The notes beneath the pieces are model-generated. The model worked only from the letters and a program-made list of their open reading frames with translations. It searched no databases and was not told the DNA's origin. This document shows positions 61,501-64,000 of a stretch of 64,000 nucleotides of DNA, in pieces; position 1 is the first letter of the stretch, and each line of letters opens with the position of its first letter. The position numbers and the translations under genes were made by a program. Origin of the DNA: Polydactylus sextarius (taxonomy: Eukaryota; Chordata; Actinopteri; Polynemidae); NCBI GenBank assembly GCA_016801845.1, contig CM028909.1, forward strand, positions 7,982,813-8,046,812, written 5' to 3'.

Positions 61501-62009
61501 ACCGGGCAATCTTGGGTATCAGATATAAAAACTGATCCTTGTGACAGAATTTGATCAGCTCATGTTCAGCTCTAGACTTGTAGTGATATTAACACCTTTC
61601 TGCTACATTACAAACTTGTGCGTCACTTTGCAATTGTGTGTTTCACGTGTTTCTCATTCTTATCATCTAGGAGTCACTGACTATATCAGTGAGTCATGTT
61701 GTAGTAATGTCCAACATACATTCTACAAATTCAATCAGCAAATTTCCAATTATGGACCAAAACTGCAAAGAAGTAATTGGTTCAATATAATGCTCCTTAA
61801 ATTTGAATAGGAGTGTTTGCAAACAGGGGGTGAAAGTACCTAAAAAAAAAAGGAGAAGTGAGAGGGGAACTGGCTTCTCAGTGGTGTCACTGTCACTAAC
61901 AAGTAATTACTTGTGAAAGCAGACAGTGATGTAGAAGGTTCATTTCTGTGGACAACAAGACATATTAACAATGGCAAAATAACTTAACTGCCTCTTAAAT
62001 GTAACAGTA

Positions 62010-62015
62010 TTTAAT
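62010..62015 (-). terminator. candidate poly(A) signal of the SARG-family gene
   Basis: ATTAAA on minus, about 305 bases past the stop codon. It is the commonest variant of AATAAA. No AATAAA was noticed closer to the stop. This is only a candidate. Confidence 0.25.
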
Positions 62016-62317
62016 TTATGAAACCATGGCAACAGCCTGAGAGAGTCAGGAACATCCCAAAAGTTCTTGATTTCCAGTTGGATGAGAAATTAAAACATTG
62101 TACAATATGAGTAACAAGTAGATGCACATGTGGTCATGACAGCGTCCAGGTCATGTGAGGCAGGCTCTGGTTATAATGGTTTATGACAGCAAAATGGAAA
62201 ATGCAAAAACATGTGGGTAAGCTGCTACACAAATGCCTTCATCATTTGTGTATGAAATATAGTGTTGGGAGGGAGTCTGTGGCAGTTAAATGAGGCCTGA
62301 GATGTAGAGGCGATGCA

Positions 62318-63822
62318 TTAGTCCCTGAGCAGCCCCAGCTTCTTCAAGGCCTCACGCCGGTTCTCTCCGTTTCCTTCGCGAGGGCAGATCAGCACACTGA
62401 TGCCTTGTGATCGAGGCAGCTTCTGAGAGTCTCTGGAGTGGTGGGGGGTTGTGTTGGCGGGCAGGGACCTCCGTGAGTCCGGTACTTGACTGGTCGCATG
62501 GCCCGCCTGCAAACTCTTCTCCTGAGGCCTTGAAAACTCCTTCCTGCTCCCCAGAGAGGCCGGGCGTGGCCGACTGTTACGCAGCTGACTGGGGCTCTGT
62601 TCGCAACTGCTGCTCTGACCAGCCTCATCTTGACTTGCCATGTAGCTGCTTAGACCTGGACCAGAGCGCTCCAGGGTGGCTGATTTCACACCTGACATCT
62701 TGGAGGGGGTTAACTTCTTGGTCATGATTGGAGGGGTGAGAGGAGGTGTATTCACCTGGGCATTAGCTTTGACCTCTGAAACATTTGTGACGGCAGACAT
62801 TTCATTATGCGACGGCAGAGGTCCGACGGGGTCACTAAAAGCAGCGGGTGCTGGGAGAATATCAGGATCTGTAGAATTAGCTGATGGAGACACAGCAGCA
62901 GCAGACTGTGGAGGGACAGAGGATGGAGGCGTGGTGTGTATGTGGGTGTGAGATGGTGTTGAGGGAGGCGTATACGCAAATGACGGGCTGAGTGGAGAAG
63001 AAGAAGAACCCCTTGATCTCCGACTGCTGGGAGAAAGTTTGGGGCTCACGGCGGGACCTGAATCTGTCTCATCGTTTTTCAGCAGGCCGAGCTTTAGGAG
63101 AGCCTCGATGCGAACCCTCTGAGGGTCCAACAACACTCGGTCACTACCAATCGGGACTGAGTGTCCAGAGTTGCCATCAGATCCAGCACCAGAGGCCTTG
63201 TGTGACTTCAGAATAATGTTTGCAGGAAGCTTCTTGGGCTTAGGGGCCACAGCTGGAGGGCTTTTGGGCTCAATGGGCTCAGGATAAGGATTCATGTGGT
63301 GGACAGAGGTGACAGCTGGTGGACTTGAAGGCAATTCAGGTGGTGGTGTGTTTGGAGTTTCCTGGGTCACAGTGGAGCTCACTGTTCTCTTTGCAGATGC
63401 TCTCTGACGTAGCTGCTCCAAATTAAGAGTTGGTCCTGGCTTGTTCCTGGGTATCTCTGCAGGTGGAGGAAGGACTTTCACTTCCTCTGGTTGCGTAGGA
63501 GGCTGTGGTTCATCCATGAAGTCTGAGGGAGGAGGGATCAGACCCAGATCTGTGTGAGCAGCGTCACTGGACTGAGTCTGGCAGAGCTCAGCACTTGGGA
63601 CAATCTTGAGTTTACCATCTTCATCTGTGGTTATACACAGACCCCCAGTCTCAGTAACTTTAGAACCAGTGACTTGAGATTTGGGTTGAGTCATGAGATT
63701 CAGTGATGTTGACACAGGATCCTCTATGCTGGCTGTAGAGACGAGAGAGCTCTGTGGCTCTGAAGTGGGATTCAGAACATGATGCTCAGCTCCTTCAGAC
63801 TCAGACTGGAAATTGGAAATGT
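62318..63822 (-). CDS. SARG-family protein (C1orf116-like), last exon
   Basis: A long terminal exon encoding 501 residues (first one split across the junction) and ending LKKLGLLRD then TAA. Conserved family blocks appear in the order of human SARG/C1orf116: LIPPPSDF (about residue 95), PKPKKLPANIILKS, RIEALLKLGLLK, TLERSGPGLSSYM, LRNSRPRPASLG and finally RREALKKLGLLRD. Between them the protein is rich in Pro, Ser and Thr and looks disordered, with no enzymatic or membrane domain. The acceptor is TTTCTTAG|ACATT, and the frame fits phase 1 from the preceding exon. Human SARG is a cytoplasmic, epithelial, androgen-responsive protein of unknown function. The paralogue-like PROSER2 is an alternative name to test, but the order of motifs fits SARG better. 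Confidence 0.88.
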
Positions 63823-63921
63823 CTAAGAAAGGAAAGCACAATTACTGCAGTTAGTATGTTGGCATAATAACAATATAACCAACCAAGAGAATATGTAGAA
63901 CAGAATATCAGATGAACATAC
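63823..63921 (-). other. SARG-family intron, 99 bases
   Basis: A very short intron with donor AATG|GTATGT and acceptor TTTCTTAG. Its removal joins KVRTKLN to DISNFQ in frame (phase 1). The open frame continues a little into this intron from the last exon, but no ATG is available there, which supports splicing. Confidence 0.85.
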
Positions 63922-64000
63922 CATTTAGTTTTGTCCTAACTTTTTCTGCCTTTAACCCAGAGTCTGGTTCATCAGTGGATAACCCGCTGTCTTCCTGCAC
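63922..64000 (-). CDS. SARG-family protein, upstream exon (partial)
   Basis: The 3' end of a coding exon cut by the right edge of the window. It gives 26 codons plus one base, reading VQEDSGLSTDEPDSGLK then AEKVRTKLN. DSGLSTDE matches the human SARG segment ADSGLSTDESE, which lies near the N-terminus after an acidic, Leu-rich block. The start of the gene lies outside the window. Confidence 0.85.

Larger units (their letters stand above)
54421..62317. other. intergenic region between SARG-family gene and scube3
   Basis: About 8 kb between the 3' end of the SARG-family gene and the CpG-rich start of scube3. It contains poly-A runs (54415-54437 region, 55381-55418), two tRNA-type SINE remnants (55510-55667, 58434-58530), a GT repeat (57977-58016) and a CA repeat (58164-58182). 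ATTAAA on minus at 62010-62015 might serve as the SARG poly(A) signal. Otherwise I see no gene. Confidence 0.7.

Noticed and set aside
62407..63216. Several open frames antisense or out of frame to the SARG last exon
   Set aside because: They are shadows of the long GC-richer coding exon, whose own frame carries all the conserved family motifs.

Overview
The window is vertebrate genomic DNA, almost certainly from a ray-finned (percomorph-like) fish. It has phase-matched coding exons split by large introns, long CA/GA/TA microsatellites, and Tc1-, hAT- and SINE-type repeats of the kinds common in fish genomes. No bacterial, viral or organellar gene organisation is visible.

Two protein genes are present, both on the minus strand and both cut by a window edge. 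(1) About 0.6-54.4 kb is the 5' part of a SCUBE-family gene, best matched to scube3. Exon 1 (signal peptide, start codon at 53785-53787) is followed by seven exons, each encoding one six-cysteine EGF-like module (EGF1 at 34.7 kb to EGF7 at 0.7 kb). All junctions are phase 1 with GT/AG borders, giving 988 coding bases. The remaining EGF modules, spacer, cysteine-rich repeats and CUB domain should lie beyond position 1. (2) 62.3-64.0 kb is the 3' part of a gene of the SARG family (specifically androgen-regulated gene protein, human C1orf116). It consists of the end of one exon, a 99-base intron and a long last exon carrying all the C-terminal family motifs. The two genes are tandem, with SARG upstream of scube3 and about 8 kb of intergenic DNA between them.

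The scube3 introns and the intergenic gap hold the repeats: a decayed Tc1-like element with terminal inverted repeats (38.1-39.7 kb), a non-autonomous hAT element with a near-perfect 8-bp target duplication (36.8-37.8 kb), a second hAT derivative retaining the start of a transposase (49.7-50.7 kb), three multi-copy fish repeat families, tRNA-type SINE remnants and many simple repeats. The scube3 5' end is CpG-rich, with GA, GAA and CTT tracts and three E-boxes.

I found no convincing new biological system. The best leads are a roughly 57-base CA repeat six bases inside a weak 5' splice site of exon 4, a G-run tract next to exon 3, the all-symmetric EGF exon design, a foldback-repeat cluster at 47.9-49.3 kb, and an orphan 80-codon open fragment at 7.3 kb.
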